Of a stretch of DNA of 64,000 bases, positions 33,960-45,000 are shown one piece after another (within the stretch, counting starts at the first letter, position 1; each line of letters opens with the position of its first letter). The notes below the pieces were generated by a model. It had not been told where the DNA came from, did not search any database, and saw only the letters and a list, made by a program, of their open reading frames with translations. This DNA comes from Batillaria attramentaria. Taxonomy: Eukaryota; Mollusca; Gastropoda; Batillariidae. The DNA lies in the NCBI GenBank assembly GCA_018292915.2, contig JACVVK020000467.1, positions 387,501 through 451,500 of the forward strand, given 5' to 3'. A program made the translations under genes and the position numbers.

Positions 33960-35940
33960 TGAAGTAGGGAAATTAATTAGTAGCATGCAAAACAAAAAAT
34001 CAAGTGGACCAGATGACATCAGTCCCCATATCTTAAAACTGTCATTACCATATATTGTTAACTCCCTGACTTATATTTATAATCTCTCTATCCAGCAAAA
34101 CGTGTTTCCCTCACAGTTAAAAAAATGCAAAAGTGATTCCGCTCCCTAAATCAAGAGAGATGGCAGACCCAAATAACTACCGACCAATTTCCCTTTTATC
34201 GGTTTTCTCAAAGCCATTGAAGCGACACGTACACACACACACTTACAAGCCTACCTAGAAAGCAGACAGCTTATCCACCGTTTTCAGCCAGGGTTTCGTC
34301 CCCTGCACTCCTGCCACACCTCTCTCACTCGGCTCACAGACACTTGGTTATCCAACTGAACAATGCACAGACAACAGGGGCCATCTTTCCTGATTTAAGA
34401 AAAGCGTTTGATCTCGTTAATCATACCATCTTGATCAAGAAACTTCAAAGTTATTTATGTAGTGAACCCACTGTCTCTTTCTTTCAGTCATATCTTGAAA
34501 AAAGGCAGCAGAAAGTAGTTGTAAATGGGTCATTCTCTAATGTCAGAAACATATCTCTCGGCGTACCCCAGGGATCCATCGTTAGCCCTCTACTATTTAA
34601 CATTCTTATTAATGATTTACCTCTGCATCTGACTAGCAATAATATTGAGTGTGACATGTTTGCGGACGATACATCGCTCCACTCCGCTGACAAAGATATC
34701 ACTGTTGTTCGTAGTCGACTTCAGGAAGGCCTAAGCGGCGTGTCGGACTAGTGCTGTATTAATTCAATGTCCATACACCCCGTAAAAACTAAGTCCATGG
34801 TAATAGCTACCCGTCAAAGGCACCAACTCAGCCCTTTGTCACTCAGTTTGGTTCTTAACAACGCGCCTATAGAGCAGGTGTCCGAACATCGTCTTCTCGG
34901 CATCACAATTGATAATCAGCTTAGTTGGAAAGCCCACACTAACACCGTAGGCAAAACGCTATCCAGACAGCTATTCGCCCTCTCCAAACTACGGCATTTT
35001 CTTGACTTGGACAGTCGTAAAATGCATTTAAACGCGCGCACACGGTCTCATTTGGACTATGCGTCAACGGTGTGGGATGGTCGCAGTCACATTCACTTAA
35101 CTCATTCAGCCTTACGCAGGTACATGTACCTGCGCGAGGAACCCGCTGCATATGCCTATGCAGGTACATGTACCTGCGAGGTAGTGAAAATTTCTACTCG
35201 CTCCTCATTGGCCAGACTACTGAATATTCATGAAACAAGGGTCACTACTCTGCTGTGCACTTCCTTCCTTTTGTATCGATCAGGGTTACACATGGGTTTG
35301 AGCGATTTTGGTTTTTTTAACTGACTGACTGGCTAGGCAAAAAAGTGCCCAGGACAGGGACAGCATTCAGGCCTGGAACCAGCAAGGGCTGAAAGGGTTA
35401 AAGGGGCTTAACTCCCTTCATAGACGTGGAGCAAAGCTACTTTTGCCGTACCCTCATCTTACAGCTGATGAGAAGCTGAACCAGCTGCAGCTTCTTCCCC
35501 TGTCAAAACACCTGCTATACAACAAAGGAATGTTCATGTATAAGCTTTGGACCAAAAGGGCTCTTAGCTATTTATCCGACTGTTGCCACCGCTCAGCTTC
35601 CCGGTATGGCTGTTCAAACAGCCTGTGTACAATCCCAAAGCCGCGAATTGACATTTTCAAATGTAGTCTTTCATTTTCAGGGGCGGCATTATGGAATAGT
35701 CCTCCAGCGCATGTTCAACACGCTTGCTCTGTCCCAACTTTCAAACAGCTCTTCTTCAAAAATCTTATGTCACACGATGTTTTAATCGTCCCACGTTTAT
35801 TCTCGCCCATTCCTACATGTATTGATATAATTGGTATGTTATTCACGCTTTTTAAATATTCTTTATTAGTGCACGTAGTTTCTTTTCACTATAGATTCAT
35901 TGCTATTTCTGTTTTGTTCCTGTTGCTGTACATGGGACAG

Positions 35941-35986
<46 letters not shown>

Positions 35987-36093
35987 TTTAGATAGACATT
36001 ACTACAATAAATGCTACTAGAATTAGAAACGGTAGGTATGAAAATTGGCTGTTTTACGTTAATTACCTCTACCGTTGAAAAATAAAGTTTTCT

Positions 36094-36098
<5 letters not shown>
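33960..36098 (+). pseudogene. 5'-truncated CR1-like LINE ORF2
   Basis: The plus strand reads reverse transcriptase with frameshifts: SSGPDDISPHILK (about 33998), NNYRPISLLSVFSK (about 34173), LRKAFDLVNHTILIKKL, GVPQGSIVSPLLFNILINDLP, and catalytic FADDTSLH (34660). The thumb/C-terminal region follows (HRLLGITIDNQLSWKAH; LNSLHRRGAKLLLPYP; SFSGAALWNSPPAHVQ). A foreign segment interrupts it at about 35117-35400. The 3' end (AATAAAGTTTTCTTGAC plus TC repeats) is the same as at 20041. No endonuclease. Not functional. Confidence 0.85.
35117..35400 (+). repeat. Insertion in the LINE, bearing a doubled palindrome
   Basis: LINE coding sequence breaks after ...HLTHSALRR and resumes at LNSLHRRGAK. The intervening segment starts with two copies of the palindrome GCAGGTACATGTACCTGC about 45 bases apart. 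Function and class unknown. Confidence 0.5.
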
Positions 36099-36138
<40 letters not shown>

Positions 36139-36234
36139 AACACACCCACCCGAACTGAACACCCTCAACCTACATGACTGTATTAGTTGTCCCCGAAAAG
36201 ATTAAACAAGTCATATGTTGCTACTTTAGAAGTG

Positions 36235-37254
36235 TCACGATGTACCTGGAGGCACGCTTGGATGCATGATTGCAGTCTGACGGCCAGCTATTGATGTGGA
36301 TAGTGGAAAGACACTAACGTTTCGTCCAATCATATGTCTAGCCTGCTTCCTGAACTCCACCCCTGCCCAGATATACAAGATAAAGTTGATGGCGTGGGTC
36401 ACACACTTCAGAACTCTGGCAACGTCCCACCAGAAGACAAACTGCTTGTCTGACCACACCCGGCGGATTACTCTTGCATATATCAGAGCCACTTGCGTTG
36501 GAAGCATGAGCACAACAAAGGCAATAGACGCTGCTATGGTGGTGTAAGTCATCCGGGAAATCCTCATTTGAGTCCTTTGAGCCGTGCTGACTTGGTGGGC
36601 CAACCGTTTTAATTCCATCACTTTCCGGATGAGAAAGTAGTTACTGATGACCATGATGACTGAAGGCACATTAATGCCGATTGCGGTATTGAAGGAAGCC
36701 ATTGGTAATTGGGCAGTTTCTCTAAAACTTTTACTCCAAGCGCACTTCCTCTTTCGCCTGAAATCTCGTATAACGAAAGGAATGTAGGAATTGAAGCCGA
36801 AGCAAATAATGACAACACTGGCGACTATGATGTAGGCGACTTTGATTCTGCACGTTGCATGCACGCGTTCGAGCCGAAAAATAACAATCACTCGATAGAC
36901 AGTCAGGATCACACGCATGAAGGCTGACTGCCACGCCAACGCTGTTGCTGACCACAACATTAACACGCACAGAGCCTGGTTCTGGTTCTGATATCTAAAA
37001 TCAAACGTATATTTTGTCCATTTGCCCAAGCACATGGTGATCATTATGAGGAGGTCAGTGGCGGTCAGTGTTTTAAAAAACACGTGAGACGCCGAGTTGA
37101 CACGCAGCTTGTGCAAGATTATCAGTGTCAGGGAATTGCCAACGAGTCCTAAAGTCAAGATGAAGGGTCCAGCTATGATCCATAAGTATTTACTTCTGTC
37201 AGCCCACCGATCTGATGTAAAGTTGGATGGAAGTGCGCGAAGTTCTGCTTCCAT
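36235..37254 (-). CDS. Rhodopsin-like GPCR, single exon (copy 2)
   Basis: Complete 339-residue receptor, ATG at 37252-37254 (MEAELRALPSNFTSD; N-glycosylation sequon NFT). It is closest to copy 1, sharing DFRRKRKC in loop 2, VYR at the end of TM3, LMLPTQV in TM6 and NFILYI in TM7. Differences cluster in the N-terminus and the segment before TM3 (ALCVLMLWSATALAWQ), where ligand contacts are expected. Both the coding region and the adjoining LINE 3' end downstream are duplicated relative to copy 1. Intronless, plasma membrane, ligand unknown. Confidence 0.88.
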   Translation of the reverse strand: MEAELRALPSNFTSDRWADRSKYLWIIAGPFILTLGLVGNSLTLIILHKLRVNSASHVFFKTLTATDLLIMITMCLGKWTKYTFDFRYQNQNQALCVLMLWSATALAWQSAFMRVILTVYRVIVIFRLERVHATCRIKVAYIIVASVVIICFGFNSYIPFVIRDFRRKRKCAWSKSFRETAQLPMASFNTAIGINVPSVIMVISNYFLIRKVMELKRLAHQVSTAQRTQMRISRMTYTTIAASIAFVVLMLPTQVALIYARVIRRVWSDKQFVFWWDVARVLKCVTHAINFILYIWAGVEFRKQARHMIGRNVSVFPLSTSIAGRQTAIMHPSVPPGTS

Positions 37255-37656
37255 TGTCCCTGGCTACTTCTACGCCTGCAAGTATGAGACACAGAGAAGC
37301 ACTTTCAACTTTGAATTGGTTAGACACTAGTTTTTGTCGGCGTCACTGCTTGCTGTAGTCAGAGTATCACAACTGCAAGAAAGGCGTCACGCGATATGTC
37401 ATGATGCATTTACACGTAATCTGTGTGTTGTTCAGATTTTTTTTTTTTTTTTTTTAAGCTCCTACCTGGGATGTGCAACATCAAAATGATGTCAGATGTG
37501 TAAAACTGGGTCGTTAGGGAAAGATAGAAACGTTCAACGGCTAACATTCTTTGTCGTTTCATGACGTCATTATGAGCCGAAGACGCGCGCACAAATCTGT
37601 AGCATAAGATAAGATAAGATAGATTTATTGCTTCTTAGTTACAATTAAGAAGAATT

Positions 37657-37990
37657 TGCTTCGTCGGCGCGTTCTAGACTCCAGAGTGCAGTCCCTTTTC
37701 GGCGGGTCGTGAAAATGTGACTGCTTACAGCCAGCGCCATTTTAAAAAATGGCGTTTTTTTTAATTTTTTTTTTTTTTTTTTATAGAAAACCGAAGACTT
37801 ATGTGTCATATGAATCGATTTGAAACGAAGTCTTGAATATCCGACCACTTTTGGTTTGGGCAAAATCTTTGCCAGCGGACAATTATTGTTGCGCTTTGAT
37901 GGCACTGTTTACGTGGTACACTGATCCAACAGGATGTGAGTGAACGGCAAAGGGGTTGCACTCTGACAGGCATTGAGGATCCCCCTGGGT
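37657..37990 (-). repeat. Partial family A element, reverse orientation
   Basis: Matches the 3' half of 3615-4281 on the minus strand, from GAGGATCC to the CCAGAGTGCAGTCCC end, and includes the GCCATTTTnAAAAATGGC hairpin. Confidence 0.75.
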
Positions 37991-38009
37991 TCAGAGCTGG
38001 TCAAGGAGA

Positions 38010-38011
38010 GT

Positions 38012-38057
<46 letters not shown>

Positions 38058-38170
38058 TTGTGGGGGTGGGTGTTTCAGGGTTTAACGTCCTTTTCCACCA
38101 CATACGAGTGATATCAAAGACGGGACAACCATGAAAAAGCCAGCACAAATATTTGGCCTGAGCCGGGATT

Positions 38171-38206
<36 letters not shown>
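38010..38206 (+). repeat. Two (CA)n tracts flanking a SINE tail fragment
   Basis: CA runs at 38013-38054 and 38174-38205 surround TTTAACGTCCTTTTCCACCA, the 3' body of the tRNA-SINE found complete at 42700-42876. Confidence 0.8.
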
Positions 38207-38207
<1 letters not shown>

Positions 38208-38589
38208 ATTATCGAATGCCGTGGGTCGTTGTACAGCAGTACGAACAAGATTACATTTGACATCATTGTCACTGGAGGTGCTCGAAAGGTATATTTTAGG
38301 CACATTTCGATTTTTAGATTTTTCCACCTCGATTTTTCTCTCAAATTTTCACTTACGCCGAGGTCGTCAGCTATTGCAGATTCATATACATGGTAGATAA
38401 AAAGTTTGGTCACAATTAAGTTTTCAACATCAATATCCACTTAGAGAATACATAGAAATGGAGCAAACGTCTGGCAGATGAGCACGACAAACTGCCTCCT
38501 GACAACGCAACAAACACTTTACTTATATGCCTATACCACAGAAAGCAAGGAAAAATTTCAAGCGGAAGCTGCCATTTCTCGTAGTAGCA

Positions 38590-38745
38590 CCAGAGTCCTA
38601 TCAGTATCGCTATGCTGATACAGCTACCTGACTCCTGGTCCCGCTGCAGACATGATCTCATTAGCAGACGACTTCCCGTTTGGCCAATCTTTCGTTAGAT
38701 TTGCGAAGTCTGTGTCTGTTTCCCTTCAAAGCAAATGCATAGTGG
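38590..38745 (+). pseudogene. Frameshifted copy of the exon-like segment at 45412
   Basis: Encodes SYQYRYADTAT, then after a one-base loss MISLADDFPFGQSFVRFAKS, and is clearly related to the unbroken frame at 45412-45569. Product unknown. Confidence 0.3.
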
Positions 38746-38820
38746 TCATGTTTGATTGACGTGATACTGGCATTTCTTGGGGATGTGTCGCCACTTTTTG
38801 GACGTTCTCTATGTGTAGAC

Positions 38821-41800
38821 CCCATCGATGAGTGCATCCTTGCCGTTGGAGATGGGGCTTGCGTGTCTCCATGACCCCGAGAGCTATGCTGGCGGGAGAT
38901 TCGTCTCCTGGTAGGGCCACCCATGCTGGTCAGGTCGAAGGGTAGAGGCCAGACGAAGCGCACTCACTGGTCCTCCAGGTTGGGGGTTTGAGTAGGGCTA
39001 ACAACCCAACTCTTTAAAAAAAAGAACTTGTTACAGAAACTACAACCACAGATCTACAACGCAACTTGGTCCAGGAAGAGTCCTCTCTAGTAGAGCCCAT
39101 GACGCGAGCTGGTGAAAGCCCTCGGGAAGCCAGTGCGCCGACTACTCTTCTGACGGCCAAGACCAAAGCCAGGATAGGGACCTGGAACATCCGAACCCTA
39201 TACGAAACAGGAAAGACAGCACAAGTGAGTCAAGAAATGCATAGATACAATCTGAAGCTGCTCGGCCTGTGTGAGACAAGATGGACAGGAACAGGACGCA
39301 CACGACTCACCTCCGGAGACACCATCCTCTACTCCGGACACGAAGACGGCCAGCCACACATGCATGGAGTAGCGTTGCTGATGACACCTGAAGCAACACA
39401 AGCACTATTGTCCTGGGAACCAGTGTCACCAAGGATCCTGAGCGCCAGGTTCAACTCCAAGGGCAGGAAAGTCACCATCCTCCAGTGCTACGCTCCCACC
39501 AACGTGGCGGACGAAGAAGAAAAGGAGAACTTCTACGAGCAGCTCCAAGCCGTCCTGGACAAAGCACCGAGAAGAGACCTGAAGATCCTCATGGGAGACC
39601 TCAACGCCAAAGTGGGCACCGACAACACAGACAGAGAACTCATCATGGGCAAACACGGAACAGGGACACAGAACGAGAACGGAGAGCTCTTCACAGAATT
39701 CTGCACCACCAACGACCTGGTCATCGGAGGCACCATCTTCCCGCACAAGACCATCCACAAAACCACCTGGACATCACCGGACGGAAGAACTGTAAACCAG
39801 ATCGACCACATCACCATCGGCAGGAAGTGGCGAAGAAGCTTGCTGGATGTCCGAGCAAAGCGGGGAGCTGATGCAGCCTCAGACCATCACCTCGTCATTG
39901 CAGCGATCAAGATCAAGCTGAAGGCCTACAGAGACCAGGCGGACAGACCATCTCACAAGTACAACGTGCACAGTCTGAAGGAGAGCGTCAAGACCAACGC
40001 CTTCAGGTGTGAGCTGAGGAACAGATTCAGCGCTCTTGACACACCACCTGAAGAGACAATCGAGGAGCACTGGCATGACCTGCGAGAAACCTGGACAGCA
40101 ACATGCAAGAAAGTGCTGGGAAAGAAGACGAGACAACACAAAGAGTGGCTTACATCTGACACCTGGGACCTCATCACAGAGAGGAAACGCCTGAAAGACC
40201 TGATCAACCACACTGACGACCAAGACGACAAGCGCGACCTGCAGGCTCAATACTGGGACGTCAACCGGCAGGTCAAGAGGAGCGCAAGGAACGACAAGAG
40301 GAACTTCATCAACGACCTCACAGAAGAAGCAGAAACAGCAGCAGGACAACGGAACATGAAACGGCTCTACGAAATAACAAGGACACTCTCTGGGAAAAAT
40401 AACAACCCCACCAGACCAGTCAAAGACAAGAATGGACAAATCATCACCAAAGAGGAAGACCAAAGGACAAGGTGGGCTGAACACTTCAAGGAAACGCTCA
40501 ACAGGCCTTCACCACCAGTCCCACCAGACATACCACCGGCAGCCCAGCTACTCGACATCAGCACCAACCCCCCTACCAAGACCGAGATCATCAAAGCCAT
40601 CAAGTCCCTCAAGTCTGGCAAAGCAGCAGGCCCCGACGGCATACCACCAGAAGCCCTCAAGGCCGACATCCAGACCTCCACCGACATGCTGCACCCGCTC
40701 CTGAGGAAGATCTGGGAGAACGAGAGCGTGCCACAAGACTGGAAGAAGGGACACCTGGTAAAGCTGCCAAAGAAAGGGGACCTCTCATCCTGTAGCAACT
40801 GGCGAGGCATCATGCTCCTGTCCATACCAGGGAAGGTTCTCACCAGGATCATCCTGGAGAGGCTGAAGACCGCGCTGGACAAGACACTCCGGGAGGAACA
40901 GGCAGGATTCCGCAACGACCGATCCTGCACTGATCACATAGCCACGATGAGGATCATCATCGAGCAGTCCCTGGAGTGGCAGACCCCCCTGTACAGCACC
41001 TTTGTTGACTTCCAGAAGGCGTTCGACAGTGTTGACAGGGAGGTCATCTGGAAGCTGATGTCTCACTACGGTTTTCCACCAAAGTTTGTCAACATCATCC
41101 GACAGCTGTACGAAGATGCCACCTGCCAGGTAATCCACGACGGGAAACTGACAGAGCCATTCACAGTACGGACCGGCGTTCGTCAAGGCTGCATCCTCTC
41201 ACCCACAATCTTCCTGATGGTGGTCGACTGGGTCATGAGGCAAGCCACCGACGGCAAGAGGACAGGGATCCAGTGGACCTTCAGCAAACAGCTCGAGGAC
41301 CTGGATTTCGCGGATGACATCGCCCTCCTCTCCCACAAACAACAAGATGCGCAGGAGAAGCTGAACAGAGTCGCCAAAGAAGCTGAGAAGACCGGCCTCA
41401 AGATCAACATCAGCAAGACCGAAGTCATGAGAGTCAACCACAAACAGCACGACCCCATCCGGCTGCACCAGGAAGACATCAAAGAGGTGGACAAGTTCGT
41501 CTACCTCGGCAGCGTTGTCAGCAAGGATGGAGGAACGGACGAGGACATCAAGAGCCGCACCAACAAAGCCAGACATGCCTTTCGCACTCTACGCCCCATC
41601 TGGAGATCCACAGCCCTATCCCTGCAAAACAAGATTCGGATCTTCAACTCAAATGTGAAGTCGGTCCTACTCTATGGCTCGGAGACATGGCGCACCACCA
41701 AGACAAGCTCCCACAAGCTGCAAACCTTCATCAACAGATGCCTCCGCAACATTCTCAACATCAGATACCCACTGGTGATCACCAACCAAGACCTCTGGGA

Positions 41801-42095
41801 GGGAACAAGACAGGTCCCCATCGAGCAGGAGATCAAGAAAAGGAAATGGGGATGGATCGGACACACTCTGCGAAAGTCAACATCAAATGTCACCAGGCAG
41901 TCCCTTGATTGGAACCCCCAGGGAAAGCGCAAAGTGGGCCGACCGAAGCAGACCTGGCGGAGGAGTACGGACGCTGAAGCCAAGGCCGCCGGAACGACGT
42001 GGGCCGAACTAAAGAGGGCGTCCCAGAACCGAGTGCGCTGGCGGAGTGTGGTTGCAGCCCTATGTTCCCCAGGGAATAAAGAGGATTAAGCTAAG
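38821..42095 (+). mobile_element. RTE-like LINE, apparently intact, with perfect TSD
   Basis: Flanked by the identical 12-bp repeat CTATGTGTAGAC (38809-38820, 42096-42107). The 3275-bp element has a leader of about 278 bases, one long ORF, and a short 3' end after AATAAAG with GGATTAAGCTAAG. It interrupts a copy of the dispersed repeat that elsewhere carries the solo LTR. Confidence 0.9.
39099..42089 (+). CDS. LINE endonuclease / reverse transcriptase polyprotein
   Basis: Uninterrupted frame of 996 codons from the first in-frame ATG (MTRAGESPREAS); the frame is open upstream only to 39018. Endonuclease (about residues 25-290): GTWNIRTLYE, LGLCETRW (Glu), LMGDLNAKVG, VNQIDHITIG, SDHHLV, all catalytic residues present. 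Reverse transcriptase (about 460-800): GKAAGPDGIPPEALKA, KGDLSSCSNWRGIMLLS, TFVDFQKAFDSVDRE, TGVRQGCILSP and catalytic LDFADDIALL. The C-terminal part has FVYLGSVVSKDGGTDEDIKS and KWGWIGHTLRK. It would nick target DNA and copy its RNA there. The motif set resembles RTE-like elements; the clade is not certain. No disabling change is visible. Confidence 0.92.
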   Translation: MTRAGESPREASAPTTLLTAKTKARIGTWNIRTLYETGKTAQVSQEMHRYNLKLLGLCETRWTGTGRTRLTSGDTILYSGHEDGQPHMHGVALLMTPEATQALLSWEPVSPRILSARFNSKGRKVTILQCYAPTNVADEEEKENFYEQLQAVLDKAPRRDLKILMGDLNAKVGTDNTDRELIMGKHGTGTQNENGELFTEFCTTNDLVIGGTIFPHKTIHKTTWTSPDGRTVNQIDHITIGRKWRRSLLDVRAKRGADAASDHHLVIAAIKIKLKAYRDQADRPSHKYNVHSLKESVKTNAFRCELRNRFSALDTPPEETIEEHWHDLRETWTATCKKVLGKKTRQHKEWLTSDTWDLITERKRLKDLINHTDDQDDKRDLQAQYWDVNRQVKRSARNDKRNFINDLTEEAETAAGQRNMKRLYEITRTLSGKNNNPTRPVKDKNGQIITKEEDQRTRWAEHFKETLNRPSPPVPPDIPPAAQLLDISTNPPTKTEIIKAIKSLKSGKAAGPDGIPPEALKADIQTSTDMLHPLLRKIWENESVPQDWKKGHLVKLPKKGDLSSCSNWRGIMLLSIPGKVLTRIILERLKTALDKTLREEQAGFRNDRSCTDHIATMRIIIEQSLEWQTPLYSTFVDFQKAFDSVDREVIWKLMSHYGFPPKFVNIIRQLYEDATCQVIHDGKLTEPFTVRTGVRQGCILSPTIFLMVVDWVMRQATDGKRTGIQWTFSKQLEDLDFADDIALLSHKQQDAQEKLNRVAKEAEKTGLKINISKTEVMRVNHKQHDPIRLHQEDIKEVDKFVYLGSVVSKDGGTDEDIKSRTNKARHAFRTLRPIWRSTALSLQNKIRIFNSNVKSVLLYGSETWRTTKTSSHKLQTFINRCLRNILNIRYPLVITNQDLWEGTRQVPIEQEIKKRKWGWIGHTLRKSTSNVTRQSLDWNPQGKRKVGRPKQTWRRSTDAEAKAAGTTWAELKRASQNRVRWRSVVAALCSPGNKED

Positions 42096-42235
42096 CTATG
42101 TGTAGACGGGGAAAGCGGGAGTTTCATTGATGTAGTGTGCTTTGTTTTTCCCACTGACTCTCACTCAATAGCATAGTAGAGTGAGAGAACACCACATAGG
42201 TCTCAATGGAGCACAAACGCGGCTCGCGCGAGTCT

Positions 42236-42300
42236 GTGTGTGTGTGTGCGTGTGCGCGTGCGTGCGTGCGTGTGAGTGTGTGCGCGCGCGCGTGTGTATG
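42236..42300 (+). repeat. (GT)/(GC) microsatellite
   Basis: Alternating GT, GC and TGCG units. Confidence 0.9.
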
Positions 42301-42486
42301 TCTGACATAACACATAGTTAGAAAACGTTCGCCGCGCAGACTTGTCTGTTAAACATATTGGGTTGGTATTAATTCGATCTTTACACTGCGCACGCAGCAG
42401 CAACACTTCAATTTTCATGGGCCTGCTTTCATTGCAAGAACTGTATCAAAGTTATTACGCCAAATGTATTATGCGTCATCCCATTG

Positions 42487-43840
42487 AGGAACAAGGAGGA
42501 ACGGCCCCGTCCTACAAAGTTGTTTCTCCAAACTTCATATTATTTTGTCTGTTTTGTTGTTATTGTTGCCGGTTCTCCCCTCTCCACGTTCTACCAACGA
42601 CACTAGATCCTCTACGACCTCGACCGATTAGCCACGTGACTGGGGGTGGGGCCGGGTGGGGGAAGAAGGGAGAGAGAGAGAGAGAGGCAGAGATAGAGGG
42701 TGGGTGGGTGAGTGTTTAAGAGTTTAACGTCCTTTTCCACCACAAAAGGGTGATATCAAGGACGGGGCAACGAGAAAAAGGCCAGCACAAATATTTGGCC
42801 CCAGCGGCCGGGATTCGAACTCTCGGCCCAAGCATTGAAAGTCCAACGCTCTACCATTCGGCCACCCTGGCTCCCCAGAGAGAGAGAGAGAGAGAGAGAG
42901 AGGTCAGTTCCGTGAACTAAACATTTGCCGTCAGCCTCAGGCAGGTCGTCATACAGAGAGAGAGAGAGATGACGTCAATTCCGTGAACTAAACTTTTGAC
43001 GTCAGCCTCTAGCACTGAGATCGTCTGAGGATGCTTGTTCATGTCTTGTGATTTCCCTGTTGGCTTTGTGACTTCTCCGACTGAATTATTTTTCACATGA
43101 AATCTGGAAGATCTAGAGGGCTGATGAAATGTCGGAAGCAGTGACGATACTTGCAGATTTTGTCTGTGAACCAAACATTTGACGTCAGCCTCAAGATGCT
43201 CGTCTGTCAGGTGATACTTCTTCATATCTTGCGATTTCCTTGTTGTTTCTATGACTTCCGTGACTGAATTAATCTGGAAGATCTAGAGAGCTGATGAAAC
43301 GTGGACTTAAGTGCCTCGGGTTGTACTTACGAAATTGCAAAATTGGAACTTTTTTGACCAGCGCTTCTCGCAGAAACGTGAAAAAATTTGTTTATCTAAA
43401 AGCTCTGTTATTCTTAATACTAAAGCTATAATAGTGCAGTAGTTCATGTCATATGTGCAGTTGGCATAAGTGACAAAAATACCGGAATGATGAGTAATTT
43501 GAAGGAGTCTTTTCATAGATATTTGGCCTTATATGCAAACAACCCCTACCTCGGAAATATTTTTCTTACACAAAACCTGTCAGAGCTACAGAGCTGTGCT
43601 ACGAAGACAGGCAGTATAATTGGATGATCTTCCCAATTTCAGAAGATGAAGCCATCTGAACATTTTTTTCGAAAAAATTCGTAACATGACCGATTTTTTA
43701 AAATCGGCGCTAACTCTTCTGAAAATGCGGCAGGCTAAAAATCGTGAAAGGTAGCTCTGGAGAAGGTGAATTCCCATTTTATCTCAAAGTAAAAAGGCCT
43801 CCAACGAGGTGGTTTAGGAGATAGCCATCATTACATCCGT

Positions 43841-43876
<36 letters not shown>

Positions 43877-44095
43877 CTCCCGCCAAAAAGAACGCAGCAG
43901 CATAGTGTGCACGTAAGGTGTCTATGACGCAGATTTCGTTACGTCACTGTGTGCGTGAAAGTAAGTATTGTGTGGAGAAACGTCACAGTCTTGTTTTGTA
44001 TCACTGAAACTTGCTGCTGCGCGTAGCAAAATCTGCCCCGTCTCATAAAGTTGTTTCTCCATAGAGAAACAACTTAAAAACGTCATAGATTTCAA
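42487..44095. repeat. Composite repeat B, copy 1
   Basis: Begins ACAAGGAGGAACGGCCCCGT and TTGTTTCTCC, and ends GTTGTTTCTCCATAGAGAAAC. It contains a tRNA-SINE (42700-42876), GA tracts, two tandem 180-base units each with GACGTCA, an A/T-rich part with a self-complementary ACCGATTTTTTAAAATCGG (43690), and a (CA)n tract (43842-43872). Other copies: 53127-54505, 55147-55760, 55761-57447. Confidence 0.8.
42700..42876 (-). mobile_element. tRNA-Glu-like SINE
   Basis: On the minus strand the head starts GGGGAGCCAGGGTGGCCGAA. It has an A box (TGGCCGAATGGT), a CTTTCAA anticodon-like loop and a B box (GAGTTCGAATCC), then a body ending GGTGGAAAAGGACGTTAAAC and a CACCC-rich tail. Copies lie at 53330-53507 and 56040-56212, fragments at 38061 and 50235. 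Confidence 0.8.
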
Positions 44096-44144
44096 AGAAT
44101 ACAACTTGACGTCTCTCTTCCAAAAACAAGATTGGGGTGACAGC

Positions 44145-44190
44145 CCGGTCAGTTGTTTCCATTCAGAGTGAGAGAGAGAGAGAGACAGAG

Positions 44191-44239
<49 letters not shown>

Positions 44240-44311
44240 ATACATGGCATTACAAAAGAACGACCGTGACGATAGCAGGTGATCAAATGGAAACAACATA
44301 TTGGGCTGGTG
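44145..44311. mobile_element. Small TIR element (MITE-like)
   Basis: Left end AGCCCGGTCAGTTGTTTCCA, right end reverse complement AGCCCAATATGTTGTTTCCA. The interior is mostly GA and GT repeats. One terminus also occurs at 13465-13485. Confidence 0.5.
44168..44239 (+). repeat. (GA)n(GT)n microsatellite
   Basis: GA run with an interruption followed by about 45 bases of GT. Confidence 0.95.
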
Positions 44312-44344
44312 GCCATCTTGTTACCTGGTAAAATGATGACATTT

Positions 44345-44672
44345 TGTAAGTGGAAGTCTGTTGTAGAGATCGCGAAAGTCACTGCATTTCGATGGAAATT
44401 TCTAGACCATCCCAGAACATGCGAGTGCAGTAACGTCACTAGACTACGTAACCTTGGAAAGATTCCGTACTTGCCAGTAAGTTGCGGAATGTTCTAGATC
44501 TGACCTGTCAGTATATAAGCAGCACTGCACAGCGTTCTGGGTTCTCCCTCTTTCATGAGTTTGTTCTTCGCGCATCTTCTGTTAATAAAGTATTGGAGTT
44601 CTATCCTGTTGTATCCCGTGTCTTCTCTGCGAGTGCACCGAGAGAGCGACATAGCAGGAGAAAAATACAACA
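44345..44672 (+). mobile_element. Solo LTR with visible TATA and polyA signals
   Basis: Similar to 14938-15256 but in a different flank. AGTATATAAGCAGC (44510) is a good TATA box and TTAATAAAGTATTGG (44582) holds AATAAA about 70 bases further on, the order expected of an LTR promoter and terminator. It ends AAATACAACA. No clear target duplication. Confidence 0.6.
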
Positions 44673-44889
44673 AAGTCATAATATTAAATGGAATTAGGCA
44701 TACAGTCTGAAGCGTTCCCGACAACCACAACGACCCCACACCCAGGGCGCTACATATGTATCAGACAGAAACGAAACAATGCTGACACGCCACAAACTTT
44801 CTAGTGTCGTAGGTGAAGTTCTCGGGAGGTGAGACAGAAGTAAGTTGTAGCCCGCAGCTACGACTTTCTTCTCTGTCACCTCCGGAGAA

Positions 44890-45000
44890 CTACACCTACG
44901 GCGCTACCCCCCCCCCCCAAAAAAAAAACAAAACAACAACAAACAAACAAACAAACAAACAAACAAAAAACAAAAACAAAAACAAAAAAAAAACCTCTGA
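44890..45000 (+). repeat. C run and (AAAC)n low-complexity tract
   Basis: C homopolymer at about 44907-44918, then A and AAAC repeats. Confidence 0.9.

Noticed and set aside
36296..36547. Plus-strand frames opposite the GPCR genes (also 20666, 36709, 46398, 50871)
   Set aside because: Antisense shadows conserved only because the GPCR coding sequence is conserved.
42800..42876. A functional tRNA gene (also 32560-32636, 53430-53507, 56140-56212)
   Set aside because: A and B boxes are present, but the acceptor stems do not pair well and each head is joined to the same repeated body and tail, so they are SINE heads.
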